64,000 bases of DNA from Candidatus Mycoplasma haematohominis (GTDB lineage: Bacteria > Bacillota_I > Bacilli_A > Mycoplasmatales > Mycoplasmoidaceae), in contig NZ_CACTIB010000020.1 of NCBI RefSeq assembly GCF_902712995.1, forward strand, positions 26,082 to 90,081. The letters run 5' to 3'. Under the pieces are notes generated by a model. That model worked only from the letters and a program-made list of their open reading frames with translations, did not search any database and had not been told where the DNA came from. Positions 41,244 through 53,481 of the stretch are shown here, in pieces; within the stretch, counting starts at the first letter, position 1; each line of letters begins with the position of its first letter. A program made the position numbers and the translations under genes.

Positions 41244-42017
41244 ATGGCTAGTGAAGCGTTTAGCTTAGATTGGAAGTTTTCAGGTCACATCGTTACGATG
41301 TTGACTTTGACATTCTTGATGTGTGGATTGTGTATTTACTATTCATATTCATTGAAGAAGGCAACTAGTTATCAGAAGATTCCTACTGTTGCATTCTTGA
41401 TGTTTATTGCCATTCAGTGAATTAAGAAGAATACTTATCAGATAGTTGGGAAGTCTTATAAGGTAGCAGTTCCGTTTTTTATATACATAATTTCTCTATT
41501 TTGGTTTTCGAACATAATTTCCATACTCGGATTTGATTCCCTAGGTAATACTCTGGTAGTTCCTGCTTCGTTAGCTCTGGTAGTGTTCTTAGGAACTATT
41601 ATCTCTGGTTTAGTCCATAGGGGTTATAGATTCTTTGGAGATTATGTTGTTTGGCTGAGGATTAAAGGCCAGAAGATATTTCCTATTGTTGATCCTTTAA
41701 AGTTTGTTGGGGAGATTAGTAAGATTCTTTCTCTTACATTTAGGCTCTGAGGTAATACTTTAGCTGGTTCTCTTATATTGTTTGTGGTTATGAGCTTTAC
41801 TGAAGGATTGTTCAAACAAGGAGGAATTGAATATATGGGTCCTATATTAATCCCTTTGTTTGTATTCCCTCTTCACATCTATTTTGACGTTATTGATGGA
41901 ACCATTCAACCATTAATATTTATGGTGCTAACTATGTGCTACTGAGCTATGGCAAGACATGGTGAAGGATCATCAGATAAAAATTATGATGTTCAACCTG
42001 AGGTGTTTATAGATTAA
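41244..42017 (+). CDS. atpB: ATP synthase subunit a (Fo)
   Basis: 257 residues from ATG. The essential Arg is in ISKILSLTFRLWGNTLAG (Trp by TGA) in the fourth-fifth helix area; the last helix has PLHIYFDVIDGTIQPLIF, matching the a-subunit end with Glu/Asp and Gln. Subunit a forms the half channels against the c ring and drives or uses the ion gradient. First gene of a closely spaced run atpB-E-F-H-A-G-D. Confidence 0.94.
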
Positions 42018-42040
42018 AATAAATATAGATCAAATTATTT

Positions 42041-42328
42041 ATGGGTGATTTCGCTGAGCTTGTTGTTGAGTTAGTTAATGGGATTTCTTTTTCTCTTCAA
42101 ACTGGTGATACAGGTAAGTACATAGGTGCGGGTGTTTCTCTTATTGCAGGTTTAGGTGCTGCTTTAGGTCAAGGTTATATTGGAGGTAAAGCTATTGAAG
42201 CTCTTGCTAGGAATCCAGAAGTGGAAGCTCTAATTTTTAGACAGTTTATAGTTGGAGCAGCTATCTGTGAGTCGGCTGCTATTTACGGTTTGATCGTTGC
42301 TATTTTGTTAATGTTCGCCGTAAGTTAG
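42041..42328 (+). CDS. atpE: ATP synthase subunit c (Fo)
   Basis: 95 residues. Two helices: GKYIGAGVSLIAGLGAALGQ and FIVGAAICESAAIYGLIVAI; the loop ARNPEVEA is the conserved polar turn (R-N-P). The ion-binding carboxylate is the Glu in CESAA. A roughly 20-residue N-terminal extension (MGDFAELVVELVNGISFSLQ) is typical of mycoplasma c subunits. No TGA inside. Confidence 0.95.
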   Translation: MGDFAELVVELVNGISFSLQTGDTGKYIGAGVSLIAGLGAALGQGYIGGKAIEALARNPEVEALIFRQFIVGAAICESAAIYGLIVAILLMFAVS

Positions 42329-42401
42329 TTAAAGTTAGGTTAGTCCGATTAAGATCTGATAGCTTTTCGCTCGTTATCCGGGATTATTTTTCCCGGTTCT
42401 T

Positions 42402-43016
42402 ATGCATTTAAAAGAGATGGAGAGTTGAAATCTATCACTTCTTAGTGGAAATAGTTCAACTTTTGCAGAGAAAATATCTAAATTTGTAGAAGAACACTTA
42501 AAAATGAATGTCTGAGTTTTTTTAGTCCATCTTGTTTGTGCCATCATCATTATGGCTTTCATCGCTATATGAGTATGGAAACCAACGAATGATTTTGTTG
42601 CTAATCAAAAGAAGAAGCTGGAGAAGGAAAAGAATGATTTGGTTGTTAACAATAGGGAGACAAGATATTTTTTGGGTTTGCTAAAGAAGGAGAAGAATGA
42701 GCTTTTCTACACTAAGAGAGCAATTACTAGAGCAGCTATAGATGAAGCAGAGAGAATTAGAACAGAAGCACAGAGATCTGTTAATTTAGTTGTTGCTGAT
42801 ATGCAGAGAAAAGCTGAGGAAAGAATTGAGTTGATGGAAGAGAAAGCTAAAGAACACATCAAGGAGAAAATCGTTAATGTTGCATTGGAATTGACAGAAA
42901 AGCTTGTTGATGCGAATATAAATGATGCGAACAACAAAGCTATTATTGATGCTTACTTAAAAGAATTAGAAGAGAAGAAATTGGTTGAAGGTGAAGCTCG
43001 TAAGTTAACACAATAA
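42402..43016 (+). CDS. atpF: ATP synthase subunit b (Fo)
   Basis: 204 residues. ATG at 42402; 42417 is a second in-frame ATG with better upstream AAAAGAG. In-frame TAG at 42360 limits extension. N-terminal helix VFLVHLVCAIIIMAFIAIWVW anchors the protein, followed by the long stator coiled coil (KKKLEKEKND, ITRAAIDEAERIRTEAQRSV, KAEERIELMEEKAKEH). Trp codons in the front are TGA. CCGGGA/TCCCGG at 42378-42396 could form a stem just before the start. Confidence 0.85.
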
Positions 43017-43019
43017 CCT

Positions 43020-43577
43020 ATGTCTAGTTTTCAGTACTGTGTTCAAATTGTTTCTAGAGTTGCTGATGCTCTAGTTGGTTTATTTTCCATAAACGAACAA
43101 GAGAAGCTTTTAGAAGAGGTTGATTCTTTGGTTGAGTATTTTGAAAAAGAAAGAGAGGTTGCTGATTTTTTGAAAAATAGATTGTCTGATAGAGATACCA
43201 AAAAAGAAATAGTTGATTTATTATCTAAATCTGGACTACACGTTTACTTGGTTAATGTTTTTTATATGTTGATAGATAAAAATTTGATTTCTCATTTGGA
43301 TCTGTTTCTTTCAACAATAAGAACTAAGTTGCAAAAGAATCTACAGGTTAGAAATATCTATGTTTATTCAGCTTTTCCTGTAATTGCTGATCAAAAAGTG
43401 AGAATTGAGAAACTTTGAAAAATGAGAAAACAGTCTTCTAAATGCAATTTCTTTTATGCTATAGACAAGAGCTTGAAATTGGGAATTAAGATTCAAGAGG
43501 ACACATACGTTGAAGAATTCTCATTGAGTTCTAATTTGTTGAATGTGAAATTAAAATTAGATTCAGTTCTATTCTAG
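43020..43577 (+). CDS. atpH: ATP synthase subunit delta (F1)
   Basis: 185 residues, three bases after atpF, through one TGA. The N-terminal helical domain (ADALVGLFSINEQEKLLEEV, FEKEREVADFLKNRLSD) and C-terminal part (VRNIYVYSAFPVIADQKVRIEKLW) fit OSCP/delta, where Y-S-A-x-P-L-x-x-x-Q is conserved. It links the stator to F1. Confidence 0.85.
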
Positions 43578-43596
43578 TTGTTTTTTTAATTTAGCA

Positions 43597-45132
43597 ATGC
43601 CAGATTTAAAGTTAGATACTCATACAGAGGCGATTAAGGATTTAATCAAGAACTATAAGAAGACTTCTGTAAGTAGTGAGATTGGTCAGGTAGTTACTAA
43701 CTCTGATGGAATTCTTACTATTTCTGGTTTGAACGATGTTCAGTTGAATGAGGTTGTAATAATTAACGATAAGTTTTATGCACTTGTTTTATCTTTGAAT
43801 GCTGATTTGATTGGTGCTGTTATGTTGAGTGAATACGATGAAGTTAAAGAGGGAAATCTTGTTAAGAGATCAGGTAGAAGTTTCTCAGCGCCTGTTGGAT
43901 CTCAATTACTAGGTCGGGCAATTAGCGTTGTTGGTAGACAAATTGATGGAGGATTAGATCTAGGAGATCTTCCTATGGAACAAGTGGAAAGAATAGCCCC
44001 TGGAGTTATGGAAAGACAGACTGTTTCTGAACCTCTTTATACAGGTATTCTTGCTATTGATTCTTTGATTCCTATTGGTAAAGGACAAAGGGAATTAATT
44101 ATTGGTGACAGGCAGACAGGAAAAACATCCATAGCTATTGATGCGATTATTAATCAGAAAGGAAAGGATTGTTATTGTGTTTATGTTTCTATCGGTCAGA
44201 AGAACTCTACTTTGTTTCAGCTAATTCAGAAACTTAAAGATAAAGATGCTCTTTCATACACAACCATAGTTAATGCTTCTGCTTCTGATCTTCCATCTCT
44301 TAAATATCTAGCCCCTTTTGTTGGTATCACTATTGCTGAGAAATGAATGAGAGAAGGTAAAGATGTTCTTATTGTTTACGATGATTTAACTCAACATGCT
44401 ATTGCTTATAGAACCATGTCTCTTCTATTGAACTTTGCGCCCGGTAGAGAAGCCTTTCCGGGTGATGTTTTCTATTTACACTCTAGATTGCTTGAAAGAG
44501 CAGGTAGATTGAGCAAGGAATATGGGGGTGGTTCTATAACTGCTCTTCCTATTATTCAGACACAGGCAGATGATATTTCTGCATATATTCCTACAAACGT
44601 TATCTCCATTACTGATGGTCAGATTTTCCTGAAAACTATGCTGTTTAACCAAGGTCAGAGACCCGCTATTGATGTTGGGTTGTCTGTTTCTAGGGTTGGT
44701 GGTTCTGCTCAGAAAAAGGCAATTAAAGATATGAGTAGTACTATGAAATTGGAGTTGGCTCAGTATTTTGAGGTTCTGGAATTCTCTAGATTTGGTTCTG
44801 AGTTGAATGATCATACAAAGAACACTTTGGATTTGGGAGCTAAGATTCAGAAGTGCTTGATTCAGAAATTGAATAAGCCTAGAAGTCCTGCAGAAGAGTT
44901 GTTTATTCTTTGTTTGATTAGGGAGAGATATATTCTTAAAGTTGAAGATGTGAATGATGTCGTTGAATATCTGGATGTTGCATTGAATAATTTTGCAAAG
45001 AGTGACCTACCTAATTCAATAAATTTTGACGTTTCTACGCCCCTAGAGCATAGAGAAAAAATGAGAGATATTGCTTATAGTAGTTATGAGGAGTTTCTTC
45101 TTGTTAAACAGCAGAGACAGGAAGAAAAATAG
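43597..45132 (+). CDS. atpA: ATP synthase subunit alpha (F1)
   Basis: 511 residues, one TGA (EKWMREG). Nucleotide binding: GDRQTGKTS at about residue 170 (P loop), ALIVYDD-type strand as [12 protein letters not shown], then the ATPase signature region [20 protein letters not shown] and [27 protein letters not shown] is the conserved alpha element. Non-catalytic partner of beta; length is normal. Confidence 0.97.
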
Positions 45133-45146
45133 TAAGTAGTGGTACC

Positions 45147-46019
45147 TTGTCAAACCTACCGCAAATTAATAGAAAAATTAAGTCTGTTAGGGTTACATCT
45201 AGGATTACACGCGCACTTGAGATAGTTTCAGCAACTCAGAGTCATATTTATAGGGATTTACAATCTAAGTCTTTAGTTTATTTTCAGGGGATATACAAGA
45301 TTTTCTATGAGGTTTTCAGTGATCCTGAACATGATATTAGAGAGACAAATAAAAGACTTATTTCTTTTTCTAGGAAGAAAAGGGAGCTTTGGTTGTTGTT
45401 AGGAACAGATATTGGAATGTGTGGGGATATGAATGATCAGATGAAGAAGTATATTCTGCATGCATTTAATCCAAAAGGAGATGGTTTGGTGGTTCTAGGA
45501 AATCGTTTAGCTTCTTCTATAGAAAAAGATTTAGGGCAGTATTTTGAATTTAAAGATAAGAGTGAATTGGGGGTTAGGAATGCAAATAGTTCGATAAGAA
45601 AATTGACTAAGAGATTATTTAATTTGTTTATGGACAAGGGGTATCAAAAGTTAACTATTGTTTATATGAAAGACCCTAAAAAAGGAATATTGGAAAAATT
45701 AAATCTTTTACCTTTTACAGAAAAATATTTTTCAAATAGAAAGAAAGTATTTGTTAGTTCTTTCAACGCTCAAGTTAAATATCCAGATGTTGTTATCGAT
45801 TTGTTTCCTCAATATTTAGAATGTATTATCTTAGGAGCCGTGATTAGTTCTAAATTAGGAGAACATTTGATCAGAAGAGAGTTGATGAATAGCGCAACTA
45901 AAAATGCAAATGAATTATTGGATGAATATACATTATTGTTTAATAAGATAAGACAGTCTAATATTACTCAAGAGATAACTGAGATAGTTGTTGCGTCACA
46001 ATTTAAGACAAAGAAATAA
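45147..46019 (+). CDS. atpG: ATP synthase subunit gamma (F1)
   Basis: 290 residues from TTG at 45147; no ATG in frame nearby. N-terminal helix INRKIKSVRVTSRITRALEI fits gamma (I-x-x-R-I-x-S-V-x-x-T-x-x-I-T-x-A-M), where Met is replaced. The C-terminal helix ends RRELMNSATKNANELLDEY and TLLFNKIRQSNITQEITEIV, the most conserved part. Central shaft of F1. The middle is poorly conserved. Confidence 0.9.
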   Translation: MSNLPQINRKIKSVRVTSRITRALEIVSATQSHIYRDLQSKSLVYFQGIYKIFYEVFSDPEHDIRETNKRLISFSRKKRELWLLLGTDIGMCGDMNDQMKKYILHAFNPKGDGLVVLGNRLASSIEKDLGQYFEFKDKSELGVRNANSSIRKLTKRLFNLFMDKGYQKLTIVYMKDPKKGILEKLNLLPFTEKYFSNRKKVFVSSFNAQVKYPDVVIDLFPQYLECIILGAVISSKLGEHLIRRELMNSATKNANELLDEYTLLFNKIRQSNITQEITEIVVASQFKTKK

Positions 46020-46033
46020 AATTTATTAAGTAG

Positions 46034-47476
<1,443 letters not shown>

Positions 47477-47480
47477 AAGT

Positions 47481-48176
47481 TTGTTTAAAACAATTAGAGA
47501 ATATTACTTATCTGAATTAGTAAACTTACAAAATTCGAATTCTTCTGCTTCCTGCAGCTTGAGGACTAGAATAGAGTCCCTAAGGGAGCATCTACTGAAA
47601 ATCTTTGATTGAAAAGATGTAGGAACTATTGTTTTTTTACCGAATCCGTATTATGCGAAGATAACATTTATAAATTATTTGTTGAAGAATTCTGATAAGA
47701 GTAAGGTAGGTTTTTTCAGTAATAGTAAGGAGAGAGATTCTTTTATTTTTGAACAAAATAATTTAAATGCTACATACTTCAAGAATTTGGAAGAGCTCAA
47801 TCATTCTAATTTTGACACTTCAGTTTGTTTTCTTTCTGAACTAGAAAAGTGTTTTGATGATAAAAATTTATCTTTGGAGGATACTTGATGTAAAAAAGAT
47901 AACTGTAGGTATTTAGTTGTGGAAGTGTTGGGAGAATTTTCAAAATTAATAAAGGAGTCGGATGTTTTTATATTTACACCTATGCCAGGAGTTACAGTAA
48001 TGGGATTTAAGAATTATTTGAAATTAGAACCGGTTATATTAGGTTCTAAATCTGTTGTTCATGCGGATAGAATTAAGTATGCTGTTAGTGATTTACTTTA
48101 CAAATTCGAATGCGGAACATTACATCTTCCCTTATTATTATCAATAGAGAATTACTATAGAAATAGTAGCAATTAG
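47481..48176 (+). CDS. Unknown 231-aa protein, possible degenerate class V aminotransferase
   Basis: TTG at 47481 is the first start after the atpD stop. Two TGA are Trp. The order of elements recalls cysteine desulfurases: a helix with RTRIESLREHLLKIF, then a strand VGTIVFLPNPYYAKITFINY where those enzymes have I-x-F-T-x-x-T-T-E-x-I-N, and near the end FECGTLHLPLLLSIENYY against F-E-x-G-T-P. The PLP-binding lysine loop is not seen, and the protein is about half the normal length, so enzymatic activity is doubtful. It occupies the place where atpC would be expected and shows none of the epsilon motifs. Confidence 0.5.
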
Positions 48177-48178
48177 TT

Positions 48179-48892
48179 TTGGGTAAAGAAAGGATAATTA
48201 TCAAGATAAGTGGTGCGACTTTAGAAAATCGAAAAGATAATACAATTATCGACGGAGATACGCTTACTAAGTTAGCTCAACAAGTCAAGACGCTTGCTGA
48301 AAATTATGAAGTTGCCCTAGTTATTGGAGGAGGGAATATATGAAGGGGAAAAGAGAACAATCTTGCTCCTCTTCTGAATCAGGATTCTCACATTATCGGT
48401 ATGCTTTCCACCCTTATTAATTCCATCGTTTTCCAGAATTATCTGACACATATAGGAGCTAAGTCAGTTATTTTTTCCTCTATTTCTTGTCCTAGAGTTG
48501 CTGAGGATATTTGTACAGAGAGAGTTGAGAGTGCATTTAGTAGCGGAAAAATAGTTATTTTTGCTTCCGGTTCTGGTTTACCTTTTGTAACTACTGATAC
48601 ATGTATAGCTATCAGAGCTCTTGAGGTGAAAGCTGACAGGATATTGATTGGCAAGAATGGTGTTAAAGGGATATATGACAAAGATCCTAATCAATTTTCA
48701 GATGCTAAGTTCTTTACAGAAATTAGTTATGAGGAGATTATTGAAAGAAGATTGAAAGTTATGGATTTAGCTTCTATGACTCTTTTGTTGGATAATGGAA
48801 GACCTAAATTAGTTGTGTTTGATCAGGATGCTGAGAATGCATATATTAAAGCTTTAACTGGAGACGATTTAGAGCATACTGTAGTCTACTAG
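48179..48892 (+). CDS. pyrH: UMP kinase
   Basis: 237 residues from TTG at 48179; no ATG earlier. KISGATLE near the start fits the K-x-S-G strand, VALVIGGGNIWRG the nucleotide-binding glycine loop (Trp by TGA), and SGKIVIFASGSGLPFVTTDT the G-x-G-x-P-x-F-T-T-D-T motif. KADRILIGKNGVKGIYDKDP is the UMP/ATP end. Makes UDP from UMP. Followed by frr after two bases, the usual pyrH-frr-cdsA order in mycoplasmas. Confidence 0.94.
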
Positions 48893-48894
48893 TA

Positions 48895-49452
48895 ATGGAC
48901 TTTGATTGGGCTTCTTTGGAAGAGAAGTTTCAGGGGGATTTTGCGGGTGTAGTTGATAGATTAGAGAAGAATTACAAGAAGCTTTATACATCTAGAGTTA
49001 GTCCTGATTTAGTTTCTGATGTGTACGTTAATGCTTATGGTTCTGAAATGAAAATACAGGAAACAGCTAACTTTCAGGTTTCAGCTGCCAGAACATTGGT
49101 TATTAAGCCTTATGATGTTTCTATCATGGATGAAATAGTAAAGGGTTTACAGAAGTATCATCCAGAGTTTAGTCCGATAGTGCAATCAGATCATATAAAA
49201 ATAATTCTTAATCCTCCTACAGAGGAGAGTAGAAAGAAAGCAGTTAAGGAAGCTAAGGAGTATTTAGAGCAGGCTAAGATAGGTGTTAGAAATATAAGGA
49301 AAGAATGTATGGATAAATTGAAAAAAGATGATCAAATACCTGAAGATCAAGAGAAAAAGTATATAAATCAGATAGATGTAGAAATAAAGAAGATGAACGG
49401 TAAATTAGAGGCTATATTTAGCGCTAAAGAGAAAGACCTGATGACAATTTAA
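48895..49452 (+). CDS. frr: Ribosome recycling factor
   Basis: 185 residues. TSRVSPDLVSDVYVNAYGSE, then ETANFQVSAARTLVIKPYD and IILNPPTEESRKKAVKEAKE are characteristic; the last helices (QAKIGVRNIRKECMDKLKKD) end in KEKDLM. Splits the post-termination ribosome with EF-G. Length normal. Next gene starts directly after the stop. Confidence 0.97.
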   Translation: MDFDWASLEEKFQGDFAGVVDRLEKNYKKLYTSRVSPDLVSDVYVNAYGSEMKIQETANFQVSAARTLVIKPYDVSIMDEIVKGLQKYHPEFSPIVQSDHIKIILNPPTEESRKKAVKEAKEYLEQAKIGVRNIRKECMDKLKKDDQIPEDQEKKYINQIDVEIKKMNGKLEAIFSAKEKDLMTI

Positions 49453-49989
49453 ATGATAGGACTTAATCCTTGAAAGTTGGAAGAGGATAAGTTTTGTGTT
49501 TTGTTGTTGGAATCAAATGACTGTAGCTTAGAGGAGGGATTAGATAGGAGTTTGAATATTAAGAAGGCAAAGATAAATAAGTTATTTGCAGTAAAGATAT
49601 TTTTAGATCCTCATTCTGTTAGAGGTTATATCTCTGGTAAGTGAGAGCATAGTGATGGTGTTTTGAATAGTAAGGCTCTTAAGGAGTTTATGAATTTTGT
49701 GAGTGATAGTTATATAGTTGGGTACAAGGGAAATAAGTTTTTATTTCCTATGATTAATGACAATTTATTGTCTCAGGGATTTAAGAAATTGAGTCATCTA
49801 AAAACTATAGATATGGAAGAGGTTTTGGATTGAGTTGAGAGCGAGACTTTAGTGGGAGAGGCATTGAAGGAATTGGATAGTATAAACAATGAGAATGCCT
49901 GTATTTTTACTAGGGTAAATCGTTTGTCTGATTTCTTTATAGATAGATTGTTGCCTGTTTTGAAACATGGTTTCAATTCGAAAACTTAA
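49453..49989 (+). CDS. Unknown 178-aa protein between frr and cdsA
   Basis: ATG follows the frr stop with no space. A possible but weak likeness to DnaQ-type 3'-5' exonucleases: a front strand (FCVLLLESNDCSLEEGLDRS), then YIVGYKGNKFLFPMINDNLL where exonucleases have V-x-H-N-x-x-F-D, and LKTIDMEEVLDW. The catalytic acidic residues of the DEDD set are not all present. It overlaps cdsA by 23 bases. Trp codons are TGA. Confidence 0.6.
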
Positions 49990-50890
49990 AGGTGTTCTTT
50001 CTTCTAGATTAAAAGTAGGGATTGCGGTTGTTTTAGCTTTAGTTCTTGCTTGTTTTTTTAGTTATTTATTTCAAGGATCTGCTTCATCATTTCATACATT
50101 TATTTTTGTTTTCTGGGTATTGTTATTGTTCCCTTTTGTTTGATTGAGTATTAGGGAGATATTGTTGTTAAGGAAAGAAGGTTTTTTTGATTACAGGATT
50201 GTTGGTTCTTTAGTTAGTTTTTTGATATTTGTTCCTATTTTTGTTTCTTTTGTGATGAGGTCTGGATTTTCTTATGATTTTAAGCCTATTTTGGGGTATG
50301 GAATTGTTTCTGTTTGTTGTCTTTTGTTTTTATTGTGGGGATTATCTAAGTTGTTAGTTGGAGTATATACACCTTGGGTTGATTTTCGTATATGCGCTAG
50401 GAATAAATCTTTTACTTCTTTATTGGTGTCTGCGGGTGTTTTTTGAAATTCTGTTTTTTTTATGACTGTTTTTGCTCCTTGGTATGTATTAGCTTTTATT
50501 TTTTTGTTTGTTGTATTGAATGATTCTTTCGCTCTTTTATTTGGTTGCTTGTTTGGGAGAACTCCGCTCATAGAGTATTCTCCTAAGAAGTCCTGAGAGG
50601 GTTTAATTATTGCTGTTTTGTTATCCCTTTTAATTTGTGTAGCTATGTTCTATTTGATACCTATTTCTTCTTTGCCAGCTGAATTGTTTTTTTCTTTGTT
50701 TGTTTGATTTTTATTGATTGCTAATATGGGAGATATATACTACAGTATGCATAAGAGGTTATACAGAATAAAGGATTATTCAAATTTATTGAAGTCTCAT
50801 GGAGGCTTTTGAGATAGATTTGATTCACAATGTTTTGCGCTTGTTGTTGGCTCTATAGTTTCTTTGCTGTGATACTCTTATGCTTATTAA
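49967..50890 (+). CDS. cdsA: Phosphatidate cytidylyltransferase
   Basis: 307 residues from ATG. About eight membrane helices. The family signature is seen in two pieces: FGRTPLIEYSPKKSWEGLI (S-P-K-K-T-W-E-G) and, near the end, SHGGFWDRFDSQCF (H-G-G-x-x-D-R-x-D). Makes CDP-diacylglycerol from phosphatidate and CTP. Trp in both motifs is TGA. The last four bases overlap the end of a convergent minus-strand gene. Confidence 0.95.
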
Positions 50891-51516
50891 TCTAGCTCGT
50901 CTATAGGATCTGAACTTTCTAGTTGTTTCATTGGTTCTATAGTTTCAACTTTTTCTATTGAATAGATTTCTGGTTCTTCTGGTTGTTGTTTAATCATTGT
51001 GAAGCCGGCGAATAGAGCGTGGATGTGTCTTTTAAAGGATAGATATATCTTTATAAATATTCCTTTTATTGATAGTATGCCTATTGTTAGGATAGCTATG
51101 AAGAATCATTTGAGTATTTGATCTGCTGTAGTTGTTCCTCCTTTGTAGGTAGCTCATATTCAGCATATGAAACCTAGGCTGAATAGTAAGTTTGTCAAGA
51201 TAAGTAGTCTTAGTTTTCAGATAGATGATTTGACATAGGCATCTCTGTATGTCTCATCTCTTAGTAATTTGAAGGATATAGGGATTGCTTTTAGGGCTAC
51301 TATCATGTCTATTAGGCAGATAGCTGAGAAGGCAATACTACAACCCAACTTTACTTCTGTTTGTTCTGCTTTTTGGAATATTAGTATCAGAACAGCAATC
51401 ATTAAGATTAGGATTGCTGTCCAACAATAAATAACTTTAGAGCACTGTTTTAGAAAATCCTCTGAAGTAGCTTTTGTTTCTTTATAGTTATTTCTTTTTT
51501 GATATCTGAATAACAT
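50887..51516 (-). CDS. Four-helix membrane protein, unknown
   Basis: 209 residues from ATG. Helices near residues 30-50 (VIYCWTAILILMIAVLILIF), 58-80 (GCSIAFSAICLIDMIVAL), 105-125 and 135-155 (WFFIAILTIGILSIKGIFI), then a 40-residue acidic tail (KQQPEEPEIYSIEKVETIEP). Begins inside the end of the upstream gene (51488-51994), so coupled. No known family. Confidence 0.7.
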
Positions 51517-51994
51517 CTCTATCTTCTGAATTTATCACTATGTTTATTAGTTTGTGAAATTTAGATATGTAATTTATTTTTACTGTTAAGATTAGCATAA
51601 CTATTATTCAATTAAGTTGATTAATAAAGCCTGCAGGTATTGATAAGAATAAACCGATCATGATTAATCATATGGATATTTTCATACTGTAGAGTATTTG
51701 CTTCATTTCTTTAGTTTTGTTTTTGCTTCTCACGAAAGCAAAGTAGTCTTGTCTTATGTAGTTTGTTTTTCATAACTCTACTATTCATCATGTACAGAAG
51801 AAAACAAAGCAGAATGCTGAAACAAACATTTCTAAGGAGGTTGCTCCGTGGCCGTTGTTAGATATTGCTGCATATCCTGTTCTTTTGAATCCTAGGATGA
51901 CTTGAAACATTGTTATGCAGAATCAGATACCAGCAAAGATTATTCAACATTTCATCAAGTATTTGGATCTATCCAAGAATAAGTTTTGCTTCAT
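51488..51994 (-). CDS. Four-helix membrane protein, unknown
   Basis: 168 residues from ATG at 51994. Helices KCWIIFAGIWFCITMFQVIL, FVSAFCFVFFCTWWIVELW, SIWLIMIGLFLSIPAGFI and LNWIIVMLILTVKINYI; short basic ends. Many TGA Trp. Order, size and helix spacing are like the downstream gene, suggesting an old duplication. Function unknown. Confidence 0.7.
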
Positions 51995-52065
51995 AAATAA
52001 CTGTTAATAATAGTTTATTAATTACCTTTTATTCCTTTTTGACTGTTTTTGGAAATTAAACTAGA

Positions 52066-52545
52066 GTGTTAGGCTCATTTGCAGAAGGATTAGTAAATAA
52101 TACTATTGATTGATACCTAAGAGAAGGGATAGCTTATTTTAGGAAGTCATATACACCCATCTCTATATTAGATAAATGTTCATCTTTAGACTTTAGAGCT
52201 AAATTTAGTGATCTTGCAGATATAGATTATTATGGTGTTTACAAGGGAAAATATATCTCTTTTGAGGTCAAGGAGACTAATAAGGATTATTTCTTACTTT
52301 CACAGATAAGAGATCATCAGAAAGAGATACTTATTAAATTACTTGATTTTTCTGCTGTATCTTTTTTGTTAATTAATTTTTCTTCTTACAATGATGCTTC
52401 TTATTTAATAACTGCTGACCGACTTAAGGAATTATTTGATAGGAAGAAAAAGAAGATATTTTTTTCTGAGATTGAGACAATAGGCAAACATATTCCTATT
52501 AGCTTTCCAGGCGTTATTGATTTTTTAAAAGTTTTAGATCTTTAG
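52066..52545 (+). CDS. recU: Holliday junction resolvase RecU
   Basis: 159 residues from GTG; an in-frame TAA sits nine bases before it. GSFAEGLVNNTIDWYL, RKSYTPISIL and SSLDFRAKFSDLADIDYYGV are followed by GKYISFEVKETNKDYFLLSQ, which carries the D-Y-x-G and E-x-K catalytic pattern of RecU. Then IRDHQKEILIKLLDFSAVSF. Cuts Holliday junctions in homologous recombination, which matters in a genome full of repeats. Trp in DWYLRE is TGA. Confidence 0.92.
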
Positions 52546-53087
52546 GCTTCTGCGCATAGTCTTTTAATTTTCTTAATTGCCCTTACAAATTTATATTTAC
52601 ATGCTGTTGAGGTTACGTGCACTAGCGAGACAATTCCTATAACTATGTAGGTAATTTGTATATCTCAGTTAGGTAATTCTTTGAATATACGGAATAGAAA
52701 TACCATACCTCCTGCGCAGGCAACGATTGTTATAAGCATGCGTCTAGCTTTTTTGATTTGTTTGTTTATATTTGGATGTTCCATTGAACATCATATGGCT
52801 TCTTTAGTGCTTCCTATAGCTTTTCATGTCCTATATGCGTTCATTAAACTTGCAAAGAAAATTATTGAGACTGAGACTAAACAGAGAATTAGAACTATTA
52901 GTCCTTTTTCTAGTCACTTATATAGGGAAAACAATAACTCTCCATGGCATATTGAGATTATCGTAGGCACTCAATAAAGAGTCAGAGTTAGACAAAGTTG
53001 AATCTTTCATATTTGATATAAAGATTCTCCTTTGTCTATGAAATTGGATATTGCTAAATCTCTTTTGTGGAGGTATTTATCTGACAA
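52542..53087 (-). CDS. Four-helix membrane protein, unknown
   Basis: 181 residues from TTG at 53087, the only canonical codon near an open frame that starts after TAG; a later GTG (VPTIIS) is possible. Helices IQLCLTLTLYWVPTIISI, GLIVLILCLVSVSIIFFASL, MLITIVACAGGMVFLF and YIVIGIVSLVHVTSTAC. Charged middle (IGSTKEAIWCSMEHPNINKQ). TGA Trp at several positions. Four bases overlap the recU end. Confidence 0.6.
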
Positions 53088-53481
53088 TTTTGGACGTTGT
53101 GTTATCTAGATATATAACTTTGTATATTTTTAAACAAAACTCTTTAATTTCTTTTTTTAGTTGTTGTTTGGTGTTCCTTTTGGGATTTTCTTCAACAATG
53201 TAACGTTGAATCTCTTTGATCTTATTTATATACGATCGTACTTTTTGCACCTTTAATTGACCTGCTTTTTGTTTTTCTGGTGTAGTGTATGAATTTACCT
53301 TTTCTTGGAACTCATGGAATAATGTTTCTAATTTTTCTATTAAATCACTTAGCTCACTTATTATTTGGGGTTGTTTGCTATTGCTAGAACTGTTTAGTAA
53401 AGTGCCAGTTGATGAGCTAGCGGCAGCAGTTGTGAAGACTATTTTCATAGGTCTACTCCATATGAGTCTTCCTGTTGACAT
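53077..53481 (-). CDS. Small coiled-coil protein with hydrophobic start, unknown
   Basis: 134 residues from ATG at 53481; a second ATG at 53448 gives MKIVFTTAAASSSTGTLLNS. The body is helical: LSDLIEKLETLFHEFQEKVN, KVQKVRSYINKIKEIQRYIV, KKEIKEFCLKIYKVIY. No array module and no W-W box. Nothing to name. Confidence 0.6.
   Translation of the reverse strand: MSTGRLIWSRPMKIVFTTAAASSSTGTLLNSSSNSKQPQIISELSDLIEKLETLFHEFQEKVNSYTTPEKQKAGQLKVQKVRSYINKIKEIQRYIVEENPKRNTKQQLKKEIKEFCLKIYKVIYLDNTTSKIVR

Noticed and set aside
47481..48176. ATP synthase epsilon subunit (atpC)
   Set aside because: Length is too great and no epsilon beta-sandwich pattern is visible, in spite of the position.
52542..53087. Frameshifted membrane gene starting at a minus-strand ATG near 53010
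   Set aside because: That 30-codon frame ends early, but the frame of the membrane helices is itself open back to 53087, so no frameshift is needed.
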